Assembly (NCBI GenBank): GCA_964541605.1
Contig: CAZIQY010000033.1
Coordinates: 1-26,185, forward strand
Source: CAZIQY01 sp964541605
Lineage (GTDB): Bacteria; Desulfobacterota; Syntrophia; Syntrophales; UBA2185
DNA: 26,185 nucleotides
Reading direction: 5' to 3'
Within the stretch, counting starts at the first letter, position 1, and each line of letters begins with the position of its first letter. The notes under the pieces are model-generated. The model was given only the letters and a program-made list of their open reading frames with translations, searched no databases and was not told where the DNA came from. Shown here piece after piece: positions 6,494-14,471 of this stretch. The translations under genes and the position numbers were made by a program.

Positions 6494-7918
6494 CTATTTG
6501 CTTTTCGCGGGGACTTTCCCGCCCATGTCCCGCACCAGCTTCCTGAAGGGCTGCGATGAGTAAAGAAGGCGTTCCGCGACATCCCGCAGTTTGTCGACCT
6601 GCTCCTCTGAAAGGTTGAGATTGGTGGGGATGTCATTAAAATAATCGCGCTCCTCTTTGACCGGGAGATAATCGAAGGCCACATGGATGATATAGAAGTC
6701 GATGGGCTTTCGTCCGGCGTCCACATCTTCTTCATACCATTCCTTGATGTAGCGGCGGAGGAGATCAATGGTTTCGAAGTTGTATTTGTTGATCATAATG
6801 GTAGAAGATAATCTGATGATGTCCCTTAGACCGGGGATATCACCGCCCAGGCGCCATTGGGGTTTTTCCTTTCTCGCGGCATCGACGATAACGAAGGCTA
6901 TCCGACGGGTCTTCCCGAGTCCCGCGGCCTTCAGAGCATCTCTGATGCCTCCGCGAACGGTGACGGAATCGATGAGGCCTCTCAGTCCGAGGTTGTCGGA
7001 AACACCCCCGTCCACGAGATGAATATACGGATTTGTCTCCGAGTCAAGATAGGAATTGATATTGACGGCCATGTGGTAGGCTCTGCTCGTCAGATCGGGC
7101 CTCTGAAGGGCCTGCTTCACCCAGCGGGGTGCAGTGCTGCTACATTGCCCGGCATAGTTTCGCAGTATGATGGGAGAGAAGAGGCCGGGAACGGCTCCGG
7201 AAGCGGCGACAGCCCGGGAGACGGGAAATTTGTCATAATCTGAACAGATTAATTCAAACTGGCCCGGCGTGAATGAAAAGCTGAGACCGTCAACGGCATC
7301 CGTTGCGAGTATCAGAATGGCAGGGCCTTTGCCCTTTGAAAGATCCCCCAGCGTGGCGTCCTTGAAGAGAATGGAGTCGAAGTACTGCTGGGCCAGATCG
7401 CTCCTGCCGAAGCGGGGGGACAGAAGCTTAGGCCAGTTGAAGGGATTCGCAACACCGCGAACAAGGACGCTTTGATGGTTTTGAATCAGGAATCGGGATT
7501 TGAAATTCCTGAAAATATCTTCACCGTAAAGCCCGTAATAGGCAGCCGTGAAGCTTCCGGCAGAAACGGAAGAAATCAGATCCACTTCCTCCAGAAGCGT
7601 ATGTTTTTTGACGGGGTCTTTTGCTTCCTTGTTTTCCGTGGAATCCGGCAGTTCAATCCGGGACATGGCTTCAAGAACGCCATAAGAAAGAGCCGCCGCG
7701 CGCGTCCCTCCGCCGGAAAAAGCAAGAATGAGAATGATCCTGTCAGAGCGTTCCCGGGATGCCAACTTATTCTTCAATGACGAAGTGCCAGGGGTGGTTT
7801 CAAGTTTTTTATTGAGGGTATAATGGGCAGTACAGCCGGAAAGAACGATCAGGCCCGCAACGATCAGGAGGCACTGCATAACGTGTCGAATCTTTGAGAT
7901 CGCCGGTTTCAATGGCAC
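6494..7918 (-). CDS. Patatin-like phospholipase-family lipoprotein
   Basis: 474 residues. A lipoprotein signal peptide ends in LSGC with lipidated Cys29, so it should be membrane-anchored and outside the cytoplasm. The patatin fold is marked by the oxyanion-hole GGGTRAA (69-75), nucleophile Ser119 in SVSAGS, the ASGAVPGLFSP segment (239-249), and the catalytic Asp303 in DGGVSDNLG. The usual GxSxG elbow begins with Ser instead of Gly (S-V-S-A-G), though the Ser-Asp dyad is intact. Expected activity is lipid acyl hydrolysis; the substrate is unknown. The GTG start has GAGGTG four bases upstream; an ATG 13 codons in lacks a ribosome site. It lies 115 bases downstream of the methyltransferase gene on the same strand. 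Confidence 0.88.
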   Translation of the reverse strand: MPLKPAISKIRHVMQCLLIVAGLIVLSGCTAHYTLNKKLETTPGTSSLKNKLASRERSDRIILILAFSGGGTRAAALSYGVLEAMSRIELPDSTENKEAKDPVKKHTLLEEVDLISSVSAGSFTAAYYGLYGEDIFRNFKSRFLIQNHQSVLVRGVANPFNWPKLLSPRFGRSDLAQQYFDSILFKDATLGDLSKGKGPAILILATDAVDGLSFSFTPGQFELICSDYDKFPVSRAVAASGAVPGLFSPIILRNYAGQCSSTAPRWVKQALQRPDLTSRAYHMAVNINSYLDSETNPYIHLVDGGVSDNLGLRGLIDSVTVRGGIRDALKAAGLGKTRRIAFVIVDAARKEKPQWRLGGDIPGLRDIIRLSSTIMINKYNFETIDLLRRYIKEWYEEDVDAGRKPIDFYIIHVAFDYLPVKEERDYFNDIPTNLNLSEEQVDKLRDVAERLLYSSQPFRKLVRDMGGKVPAKSK

Positions 7919-8033
7919 GTTTCACCTCGAATGACAGACTGATCATCTTGTAACATATTTTCGATCAAAATTCTGCCAGTATTGTTTTTGTTAATTGGTT
8001 GATTATGGACAGGGTCCCTTATGAGTTCATGTT

Positions 8034-8789
8034 TTACTGTTTTGTGCCGATATGGAGGTGGGCAACCCCCATGGTCAGGGGATATTGTTCGATTGAAACC
8101 AGGCCGGCTTCACTCATCAGCCCTGCGAAGGCGCTGGGAGAGGGGAAGTGGACAATGGAATCGGCAAGGTAGTAATAGGCCGATGGATTTTTTGAGAATA
8201 TATGCGCCGTCCGGGGAAGGATTTTTTTCAGGTAAAGGGAATAGACGCCGCGAAAAAACCTTTGTTCCGGATAATGCATCTCCAAGATCATCACCTGGCC
8301 GCCCGGAACAACCACGCGAGTCATTTCCTTCAGTGCCTGAAGATACTTCGGAATATTCCGGATACCGAAGGCAATGCCCGCGACGTCGAAATCATCATCG
8401 GAAAAAGGCAGATGAAGGGCGTCTCCCTGAACGAGACGAACCCTGTCGGCAAGGTTGCACCGGTTGAGTTTCTTCTGTCCTACGGCCATCATTTCTCCGA
8501 CGAAATCGAGACCCGTCACATGGATGCAGGGGTTTCTCCGGGCCGCCTCGATCGCCAGGTCGGCCGTGCCGGTTGCGATATCCAGAAAACGGTTGGTTTG
8601 AAAAAATCGCATTCTTTTCACGGCGAAACGGCGCCAGGCCAGATCTCGTCCGAGGCTGAAGAAATGGTTCAGAAAATCGTAACGCCCATGGATTGTGGAA
8701 AAGAGTTCGCGGACGATACCGACCTGCTGTGATGTGGTCATCTCTTTTACGAAGGGATATTTCTTTTTTTCCTGTTTTTCCATTTTCAT
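8034..8789 (-). CDS. ubiE: UbiE/MenG-family quinone C-methyltransferase
   Basis: 251-residue class I SAM-dependent methyltransferase. The N-terminal FSTIHGRYDFLNHFFSLG segment matches the typical 'F..ia.rYD.mN...S.G' signature of UbiE/MenG, which methylate demethylmenaquinone or the ubiquinone precursor at the membrane surface. The SAM motif I is FLDIATGTADLA (about 68-79), and the FGIRNIPKYLQALKEMTRVV block is also family-typical. In an anaerobe the product would most likely be menaquinone, but no other quinone genes are in view, so the substrate is inferred. The frame is open upstream to a TTG at 8828 without a ribosome site; ATG at 8789 (or 8783) gives the normal family length, though its Shine-Dalgarno is weak. 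Confidence 0.85.
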   Translation of the reverse strand: MKMEKQEKKKYPFVKEMTTSQQVGIVRELFSTIHGRYDFLNHFFSLGRDLAWRRFAVKRMRFFQTNRFLDIATGTADLAIEAARRNPCIHVTGLDFVGEMMAVGQKKLNRCNLADRVRLVQGDALHLPFSDDDFDVAGIAFGIRNIPKYLQALKEMTRVVVPGGQVMILEMHYPEQRFFRGVYSLYLKKILPRTAHIFSKNPSAYYYLADSIVHFPSPSAFAGLMSEAGLVSIEQYPLTMGVAHLHIGTKQ

Positions 8790-8899
8790 AACTTTACGTA
8801 AATATGCCGCATTGAAGCGCGGCCGCAAAAGGGAAATGTATGTATCATAAAAGAAAGATGAGATGGTAGATTATTCAGCATATTCCCAAAATAACAATA

Positions 8900-8928
8900 A
8901 AATTAATTCACACGGAACGGATAGTCAA
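8900..8928 (-). promoter_or_regulatory. Possible promoter for the UbiE/MenG gene
   Basis: On the minus strand, TTGACT (8923-8928) is followed after 17 bases by a poor TAATTT -10 (8900-8905). It is a candidate because the 200-base gap is shared with a divergent operon. Confidence 0.3.
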
Positions 8929-8935
8929 ATAATGC

Positions 8936-8963
8936 TTGTCTTTTTATGTTGTATCGATATAAT
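8936..8963 (+). promoter_or_regulatory. Sigma-70 promoter for the YfcE-HIT-LapA-Mut7-C operon
   Basis: TTGTCT (8936-8941) and a perfect TATAAT (8958-8963) are 16 bases apart, with the GTG start 28 bases after the -10. Confidence 0.6.
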
Positions 8964-8991
8964 TCTTTCGCCACACAGGGAGGGATGACGG

Positions 8992-9474
8992 GTGAAAATC
9001 GGAGTTATATCAGATACCCATCTTACCGGTTATGACAACAGGCTCAAGTATCTTCTGGACAATCATTTCCGGGATGTCGATTTGATCCTTCACGCGGGGG
9101 ATCTGGTAGACATTCGCGTTTTAGACGCGTTTGAAGGGAAAGAGGTCAGGGCGGTTTACGGAAATATGGATCCCGAGTCTGTCAGAGCAATCCTGCCGGA
9201 CAGGCTGGTTTTCGAACTTGGGGGTCACCGCATCGGAATGATGCACGGATGGGGGATGCCTTTCAATCTTGAGAAGAAACTGTTAAAAGAACTTGGCCCT
9301 GTGGACTGTCTTGTTTATGGCCACAGCCATAAGCCGGCAAACAGGATAAAGAATGGCATTATGTTCTTTAATCCCGGATCGGCCATCGACAGGCGCTTTA
9401 CGACGCATAATACCGTCGGCATCCTCGAGATTGGTAACCGGATTAAGGGCGAAATCCTGGAAATCAGAGACTGA
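8992..9474 (+). CDS. YfcE/MJ0936-type metallophosphoesterase
   Basis: 160-residue cytoplasmic calcineurin-like phosphoesterase with all the metal-binding motifs: Asp8 and His10 (ISDTH), Asp37 (HAGD), Asn58 (YGNMD), His85 (MHGWG), and His111/His113 (YGHSH). Family members hydrolyse phosphodiesters in vitro; the natural substrate is uncertain. The start is GTG, chosen because AGGGAGGG lies about six bases upstream; an ATG at 8985 is in another frame. It is the first gene of a four-gene operon, with the HIT gene starting two bases after its stop, which suggests a shared nucleotide or RNA theme. Confidence 0.92.
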   Translation: MKIGVISDTHLTGYDNRLKYLLDNHFRDVDLILHAGDLVDIRVLDAFEGKEVRAVYGNMDPESVRAILPDRLVFELGGHRIGMMHGWGMPFNLEKKLLKELGPVDCLVYGHSHKPANRIKNGIMFFNPGSAIDRRFTTHNTVGILEIGNRIKGEILEIRD

Positions 9475-9476
9475 AC

Positions 9477-9962
9477 ATGGAAAAAATATATGCACCGTGG
9501 AGGATGACCTACATCAAGGGTGAAAAACCTGATGGCTGCATTTTCTGCAAAAGTTCCATGAGGTGTGAGGACCTTGTTCTATTTGAAGGTGAAACGGCGT
9601 TCGTCATGATGAACCGTTACCCTTACATCAGCGGCCATCTCATGATTATCCCCTTCAGACACGTCAGCCGCATCGAAGACCTTCTTCCTGAAGAGAAGAG
9701 CGAAATGTTTGACCTTCAGGTCATATGCATTCGGGTTCTGAAAGAAGCCGTCAAACCGGATGGTTTTAATATCGGCATGAATCTTGGGAAGGCGGCGGGT
9801 GCCGGAGTGGATGATCATATTCATGTTCATATTGTTCCCCGATGGAATGGCGATACCAATTTCATGAGCGTCGTCGCTGAAATTCGGGTCATTCCTGAGG
9901 ATATACAAAAGACATGTGCGTTTCTACAGCCATATTTCAAGAAATATTGTGGGGGGATCTGA
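9477..9962 (+). CDS. HIT-family nucleotide hydrolase/phosphorylase
   Basis: 161-residue cytoplasmic histidine-triad protein. The triad HIHVHIVPRW contains His114, His116 (the expected nucleophile) and His118. The N-terminal part has a Cys21-x-x-Cys24 pair of the sort that can bind zinc. The segments YPYISGHLMIIPFRH and GFNIGMNLGKAAGAG are typical of the Ap4A phosphorylase-like HIT branch, and the 'W...Y' start also fits. The substrate is likely a dinucleoside polyphosphate or a nucleotide adduct, but this cannot be fixed from sequence. It is the second gene of the operon, one base ahead of the LapA-like gene. Confidence 0.92.
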   Translation: MEKIYAPWRMTYIKGEKPDGCIFCKSSMRCEDLVLFEGETAFVMMNRYPYISGHLMIIPFRHVSRIEDLLPEEKSEMFDLQVICIRVLKEAVKPDGFNIGMNLGKAAGAGVDDHIHVHIVPRWNGDTNFMSVVAEIRVIPEDIQKTCAFLQPYFKKYCGGI

Positions 9963-9963
9963 G

Positions 9964-10278
9964 ATGAGGGTTATTTATACAATCATTATTGTTCTGATCA
10001 TGTTGTTTATCATTACATTTTCGCTGGCGAATACGGTTCCGATCCAGATAAAATATTACCATTTCATTGATGTCATTTTACCAACCTACATGTTGATTTT
10101 TATATTCTTTCTTGCGGGCGTGATCTTTACCGGGTTCATGGGTGTTGTGGAGAGATTCCGCCTGAACCGGACCATCGGCCGTTTAAACAAGACAATCAAA
10201 GATCTCAGAAGAGAGCTCAGAGACAGCAAAAAAGAGCAATTTGTCGAGGAGCCAAACCTGTCTGCCGGCAATGAATGA
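9964..10278 (+). CDS. LapA-domain (DUF1049) small membrane protein
   Basis: 104 residues with two transmembrane helices (about 4-24 and 39-61), a short loop carrying NTVPIQIKYYHF typical of the LapA/YciS family, and a cytoplasmic charged coiled-coil (about 66-95). E. coli LapA/YciS works with LapB in control of lipopolysaccharide synthesis; a LapB partner is not in view, so that role is only suggested. The ATG at 9964 is chosen because it starts the first helix and is one base after the HIT stop; the frame itself opens further upstream inside the HIT gene. Confidence 0.82.
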   Translation: MRVIYTIIIVLIMLFIITFSLANTVPIQIKYYHFIDVILPTYMLIFIFFLAGVIFTGFMGVVERFRLNRTIGRLNKTIKDLRRELRDSKKEQFVEEPNLSAGNE

Positions 10279-10750
10279 GAAAATAAAATTCCTGGTAGAT
10301 TCAAATCTCGGAAAACTGGCAAAGTGGCTGCGCGTTCTTGGATACGACACGACATGTTATTCGGGGAATGCGAATCGCAGCTTTTTGACGAAGGCGCAAA
10401 AGGAGGGAAGGGTAGCCCTGACGAGAAAAAGGGACATGGCGCAAAGGCAATTTTCAGGGCAACTCGCTGTCATAGAGCATGATCGCGTCGGTGAGCAGTT
10501 GGAAGAGATCGTCAATAAACTCTCTCTTGAACCGGAGATGGATCAGATACTCACGATCTGCCTGAAGTGCAATGATAAACTGAAAGCGGTTTCAAAAGAG
10601 GAAGTTTCCGGGATGGTTCCGGATTATATTTTCAGGCGCCATTCGGGATTTTATAGGTGTCCCCGTTGCGAAGGAATTTTCTGGCCGGGCACACACAGAG
10701 AAAATGTCGATCAATTTCTCATGACGCGCATTCCGCGTCGTCACCCTTGA
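10271..10750 (+). CDS. Mut7-C RNase-domain protein (PIN-like, zinc ribbon)
   Basis: 159 residues. The N-terminal KFLVDSNLGKLAKWLRVLGYDT (with Asp10) and the TRKRD segment (Asp55) are hallmarks of the Mut7-C/DUF82 PIN-like domain, predicted to be an RNase. The C-terminal part is a zinc ribbon, CLKC (97-100) and CPRC (130-133). No catalytic activity has been well defined for bacterial members. The ATG overlaps the LapA-like gene by eight bases, indicating translational coupling. Its last 32 bases overlap the end of moaB on the opposite strand. Confidence 0.85.
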   Translation: MNEKIKFLVDSNLGKLAKWLRVLGYDTTCYSGNANRSFLTKAQKEGRVALTRKRDMAQRQFSGQLAVIEHDRVGEQLEEIVNKLSLEPEMDQILTICLKCNDKLKAVSKEEVSGMVPDYIFRRHSGFYRCPRCEGIFWPGTHRENVDQFLMTRIPRRHP

Positions 10751-11210
10751 TTTTTTCTATGGCGTGTTTCAGCGCCGGCAGAATCACTGCCAAATTCTCC
10801 CGCACACCCCTGGGGCTTCCCGGCAGATTGATAATCAGCGAGCATCCTCTGATTCCAACTACGGCTCTCGATATCATGGCATGGGGTGTGATGGCCGCAC
10901 TCTCCCGGCGCATGGCTTCCGCCATGCCAGGAACCTCTTTTTCAATGACTTCGAGGGTGGCATCGGGTGTCACGTCCCGCGGGCTGACGCCTGTGCCGCC
11001 GGTGGTGACAATCAAGTCAAGCTGCTTTTTGTCTGCGCATTCGATGAGCGCGTCTTTGATCTGATCCTTTTCGTCGGGAATGATGATGGTGTGGACAACA
11101 GTCGCGGCAATGCCTTTCAGCATGCTGACAATCTCCTGGCCGCTTTTATCTTCCCGTTCTCCGCGGGAACCCCTGTCGCTGACGGTAATCACCCCTGCAG
11201 AGATGACCAT
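10719..11210 (-). CDS. moaB: Molybdenum cofactor biosynthesis protein MoaB/Mog family
   Basis: 163-residue cytoplasmic protein that binds or adenylylates molybdopterin before molybdenum insertion. Family motifs are present: the N-terminal AGVITVSDRGSRGEREDKSG, the TTGGTGVSPRDVTPDAT loop (about 69-85), and INLPGSPRGVRENL near the C-terminus. The length suits MoaB or Mog, which cannot be told apart here. It follows the EF-G-like gene with one base between stop and start, so it is probably translated from that transcript. No other molybdenum cofactor genes are in the window. Confidence 0.93.
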   Translation of the reverse strand: MVISAGVITVSDRGSRGEREDKSGQEIVSMLKGIAATVVHTIIIPDEKDQIKDALIECADKKQLDLIVTTGGTGVSPRDVTPDATLEVIEKEVPGMAEAMRRESAAITPHAMISRAVVGIRGCSLIINLPGSPRGVRENLAVILPALKHAIEKIKGDDAECAS

Positions 11211-11211
11211 T

Positions 11212-13293
11212 CTACACGTCTTCTTTCTTTGATTCGGCTATGATTTTCTCGGAAATATAGGGGGGAACCTCCTCATAGTGGGAGTGTTCATACGTGAATG
11301 TTCCCCTTCCGCTCGTCATTGACCGAAGATCGGGTGCGTATTTCAGGATTTCCGCCAAAGGAACAAGCCCCTTGATGATCTGGTTGGATCCTTTCGAATC
11401 CATCCCGAGCACCTTCCCGCGCCGGCTGTTCAAATCGCCGATGACGTCGCCCATGTACTCGTCAGGGATTTCGATGTCAATATTCACGATAGGTTCCAGG
11501 AGTACGGGCTGGCAGGCAAGGACCCCTTTCTTGAATCCGAGAGAACCGGCAATTTTGAAGGCCATTTCGGATGAGTCTACGGTATGATATGAACCGTCCA
11601 CGAGTGAGACCTTAACATCCACAACGGGGTAACCGGCAACAACGCCTTCGCTCATTGCTTCGACGATGCCCTTCTCAACGGCGGGCCGATACTGTTGGGG
11701 GATGACCCCGCCTACAATCTTATCCGCGAATTCAAAGCCTCCGCCCCGCGGCAGGGGCTCGATATCAAGCCAGGTGTCTCCGAACTGCCCACGGCCGCCG
11801 GATTGCTTTTTATACTTGCCCTGAACATTGGTTTTTCCTTTGATGGTTTCCTTGTAGGGCACTTTGGGTATTTTCAATGTGACTTCCACGCCGAATTTCC
11901 GCTTCATTTTTTCCACTGTGACCTCGATATGAACCTGTCCCATTCCGGAGAGAATCATCTCCCTGGTCTGGTCATCCCTGTGGAAGGCAAGGGTCGGATC
12001 TTCTTCCAACAGCCGGTTGATGGAAGAGACAATCTTTTCTTCGTCTCCCCGGCTTTTGGGTGTCACGGCAAAGGACATGATGGCAGGTGGAGGGGCCACC
12101 TTTTCGAAAATAATGGCGGCTTTTTCGTTGCAGATTGTGTCACCGGTTGCTGTTTCCTTCAGTTTTGCGACTGCGGCGATGTCACCGGGAACCAGTGGGG
12201 AGTCGACGGATTTCTGGTTTTTGCCCTCGAGGAAAAATATATTTCCGAAGCGTTCATTGATTTTACGGGTTGCATTGTGGAAAGTGGAATCGGAGCTGAC
12301 AGTACCCGAAAATACCCTGAATAATGTCAGGCGTCCGGCGTAGGGGTCGGCAATGGTTTTGAAAACTAACGCGGAGAAAGGTTCCGATTCTTCCGGTTTT
12401 CTGATTTCCGCACTTTCCGTACCGGGTTTTTCCCCGCTTGCAGGGCCGCGATCCAGGGGAGAGGGGAGAATATAAACGATGGATTCAATCAGGGTTGTGA
12501 CACCGATATTCTTCAGAGCCGATCCGCAGGCTACAGGGACAATGCCTCCTTCCAGCACCCCCTTTCTGAGCCCTGACTTCAGTTCATCGAGAGAAAGCTC
12601 TCCCGCTTCCAGATACTTCTCCATCAGGGCTTCATCGGATTCTGCGATGTCTTCCACCATACTTTCACGGTATTTTTCTACTTCCGCCGACATATCCGCG
12701 GGGATATCGGCCGTCTTATAGATTCCTTTCGCCTCGTCAAAAATCAGGGCTTTATTACTGACAAGATCAACGATGCCTTTAAAGGCAGCCTCCTTCCCGA
12801 TGGGAAGAAAAATCGGTGTGGCCTTTATCCGGAGACGAGCGCTGATGCTTTCAAGTGTCTTTGTGAAATCAGCCCGTTCACGGTCCATTCGGTTGACGAA
12901 GATGATTCTGGGGAGCTTATACACATCGGCGTATTCCCAGACCTTCTCCGTTTGAAATTCGACGCCCCCCACCGCATCGATCACAACGATTACCGCATCT
13001 GTAATTCGAAGGCAACTCTGAGTGTCAAAGGCAAAATTGGAGTCCCCCGGAGTATCCAGAAGATTGATCTTGTGTTTATCCCATTCGATAGAGTTGGTTG
13101 AGGCGCCAATCGAGATGCGACGTTTCTGCTCCTCAGGTTCGAAATCCATGGAGGACGTCCCTTCATCGACTCTCCCTGGACGGTCTGTCTTTCCGGTGAT
13201 AAACAGAAAAGATTCGCACAGGGTTGTCTTACCCGTCGCTCCGTGTCCAACGATTGCTACATTTCTCAGGGATTTGGATTCATATTTTGCCAT
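11212..13293 (-). CDS. EF-G-like translational GTPase (EF-G2 type)
   Basis: 693 residues with the complete five-domain EF-G architecture: GTPase domain (about 8-270), domain II, III, the domain IV segment around YKKQSGGRGQFGDTW, and domain V at the C-terminus. P-loop GHGATGKT (16-23) and NRMD (134-137) are present. The G3 motif reads DTPGD (80-84), so the catalytic His of DTPGH is replaced by Asp, and switch I has RRIS in place of RGIT. These changes mark the EF-G-like paralogue group and not the canonical FusA in the str operon. Function may be non-translocating, for example recycling or stress. The ATG is preceded by AAAGGAG. It is divergent from the M23 peptidase gene; moaB follows. Confidence 0.9.
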   Translation of the reverse strand: MAKYESKSLRNVAIVGHGATGKTTLCESFLFITGKTDRPGRVDEGTSSMDFEPEEQKRRISIGASTNSIEWDKHKINLLDTPGDSNFAFDTQSCLRITDAVIVVIDAVGGVEFQTEKVWEYADVYKLPRIIFVNRMDRERADFTKTLESISARLRIKATPIFLPIGKEAAFKGIVDLVSNKALIFDEAKGIYKTADIPADMSAEVEKYRESMVEDIAESDEALMEKYLEAGELSLDELKSGLRKGVLEGGIVPVACGSALKNIGVTTLIESIVYILPSPLDRGPASGEKPGTESAEIRKPEESEPFSALVFKTIADPYAGRLTLFRVFSGTVSSDSTFHNATRKINERFGNIFFLEGKNQKSVDSPLVPGDIAAVAKLKETATGDTICNEKAAIIFEKVAPPPAIMSFAVTPKSRGDEEKIVSSINRLLEEDPTLAFHRDDQTREMILSGMGQVHIEVTVEKMKRKFGVEVTLKIPKVPYKETIKGKTNVQGKYKKQSGGRGQFGDTWLDIEPLPRGGGFEFADKIVGGVIPQQYRPAVEKGIVEAMSEGVVAGYPVVDVKVSLVDGSYHTVDSSEMAFKIAGSLGFKKGVLACQPVLLEPIVNIDIEIPDEYMGDVIGDLNSRRGKVLGMDSKGSNQIIKGLVPLAEILKYAPDLRSMTSGRGTFTYEHSHYEEVPPYISEKIIAESKKEDV

Positions 13294-13336
13294 GGGGGCT
13301 CCTTTCTTAAACCGTTAACAAATTATATGTTTGCGC

Positions 13337-13366
13337 TGTGTAGCTCATTCGCACTTTTAAAGTCAA
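13337..13366 (-). promoter_or_regulatory. Possible promoter for the EF-G-like gene
   Basis: On the minus strand, TTGACT (13361-13366) is followed after 18 bases by a weak TACACA (13337-13342). A perfect TATAAT at 13322-13327 lies nearer the gene but lacks a good -35. One of the two is probably used. Confidence 0.3.
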
Positions 13367-13383
13367 GACAATTTTAAAAAGTG
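13352..13383. promoter_or_regulatory. Inverted repeat in a divergent promoter region
   Basis: CACTTTTAAA (13352-13361) and TTTAAAAAGTG (13373-13383) are inverted copies apart from one extra base, in the gap between the divergent EF-G-like and M23 genes and overlapping the proposed -35. An operator is possible but unproven. Confidence 0.25.
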
Positions 13384-13397
13384 TGTTCAATCGTTTC

Positions 13398-13425
13398 TTG
13401 ACATTTATGATGTTTATGATATCTC
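13398..13425 (+). promoter_or_regulatory. Possible promoter for the M23 peptidase gene
   Basis: A consensus TTGACA (13398-13403) is followed after 16 bases by a weak TATCTC (13420-13425), about 49 bases before the ATG at 13474. Confidence 0.4.
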
Positions 13426-13473
13426 ACAAATTCTTTTTACTGCTTCCAGGAAGAATATTTGAAAGGAATAAAA

Positions 13474-14379
13474 ATGTCCAAGGACTTCTATACCTTCCTG
13501 ATCATTCCCAAGAGAAAAAGTTCGGCAAAGAAAATAACCATATCAAGCGCCCTTTTAAAGGGTGTATCTCTGTGTATTGCGGTCTTCATCCTGTTTTCCA
13601 TGTTCGCATATTACGATTACATCGGTATCAAGAGGGAAAAAGTTGAACTGGCCCGTTTACGACAGCAGACGAAAGAGCAGAAAACACAGATTGACGTTCT
13701 GGCTGAGAAAGTGAACCATTTTGCCGTAAAGATGGATGAATTCAGGCAGCTTGACCAACAGGTGCGGATTCTGGCAAATGTCGAGGATAAGCGTAACAAA
13801 GGGCAGATTCCCGGTATCGGAGGATCGCTGAGTTCGGAAAACAGGGTTGCGTCCCGGATGGAAACAGATCAGAAGAGGCTTATCGCGAGTATCGACAGAA
13901 GCATGGATAATCTGACGGAAGACGCAAAAGACCAGACGCTGAGTTATAACGACTTGCTCAAGTTTTTGAAGGAGCAGAAATCCATACGTGAAGCGATGCC
14001 GTCAATCTGGCCCGTCACAGGCTGGGTGACGTCAGAGTTCGGAAACCGGTCGTCCCCTTTCGGCAGAGCCCGGGAGTTTCACAAGGGGATAGACATAGCG
14101 ACAAGAATGGGAAATAAGATCGTAGCGCCTGCCGATGGAATTGTTGTAGAGGCTGCCTATGACCGTGAAATGGGACACATGATAAGAATCAATCACGGTC
14201 ACGGAATCATAACATGGTATGGTCATCTCATGAGGAACGTCGTAAAAGAGGGGATGCTGGTCAGAAAGGGCGCCGTTATCGGTTATGTCGGAAACTCGGG
14301 AAGGAGTACGGGATCACACCTTCACTATTCCGTCTTTTTAAACGGCGTGCCTGTAAATCCGAGAAAATATTTAAATTAA
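13474..14379 (+). CDS. M23 (LytM-type) peptidase, membrane-anchored
   Basis: 301 residues: short cytoplasmic N-terminus with basic residues, one transmembrane helix (about 30-50), a periplasmic coiled-coil (about 52-170), then a LytM/M23 domain (about 182-300). Zinc ligands look intact: His203 and Asp207 (HKGID), and His284 of HLH (282-284), with His251 (YGHL) nearby, so it should be an active peptidoglycan endopeptidase and not a degenerate EnvC-like activator. The ATG at 13474 is favoured by GAAAGGA six bases upstream; a TTG at 13459 in frame is less likely. It sits directly before secA, an arrangement common in deltaproteobacteria (from memory), and a terminator-like hairpin lies between them. 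Confidence 0.92.
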   Translation: MSKDFYTFLIIPKRKSSAKKITISSALLKGVSLCIAVFILFSMFAYYDYIGIKREKVELARLRQQTKEQKTQIDVLAEKVNHFAVKMDEFRQLDQQVRILANVEDKRNKGQIPGIGGSLSSENRVASRMETDQKRLIASIDRSMDNLTEDAKDQTLSYNDLLKFLKEQKSIREAMPSIWPVTGWVTSEFGNRSSPFGRAREFHKGIDIATRMGNKIVAPADGIVVEAAYDREMGHMIRINHGHGIITWYGHLMRNVVKEGMLVRKGAVIGYVGNSGRSTGSHLHYSVFLNGVPVNPRKYLN

Positions 14380-14447
14380 TTGCCGATATTCATAAAATTT
14401 GTCGGTCACTTTCACGTGGCATTGATACATAATTTTCACACGTTGCC

Positions 14448-14471
14448 CCGGTAATTATTGCCGGTTTTTTT
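14448..14471 (+). terminator. Intrinsic terminator or attenuator before secA
   Basis: CCGGTAA pairs with TTGCCGG (one G-T pair) around a three-base loop, forming a seven-pair stem (14448-14464) followed by seven T residues (14465-14471). It ends 17 bases before the secA ATG, so it could end M23 transcription or attenuate secA. Confidence 0.55.

Noticed and set aside
10723..10756. Hairpin in the Mut7-C/moaB overlap as a standard intrinsic terminator
   Set aside because: The T-run begins 11 bases after the stem and not directly after it, so it is reported only as an observation.
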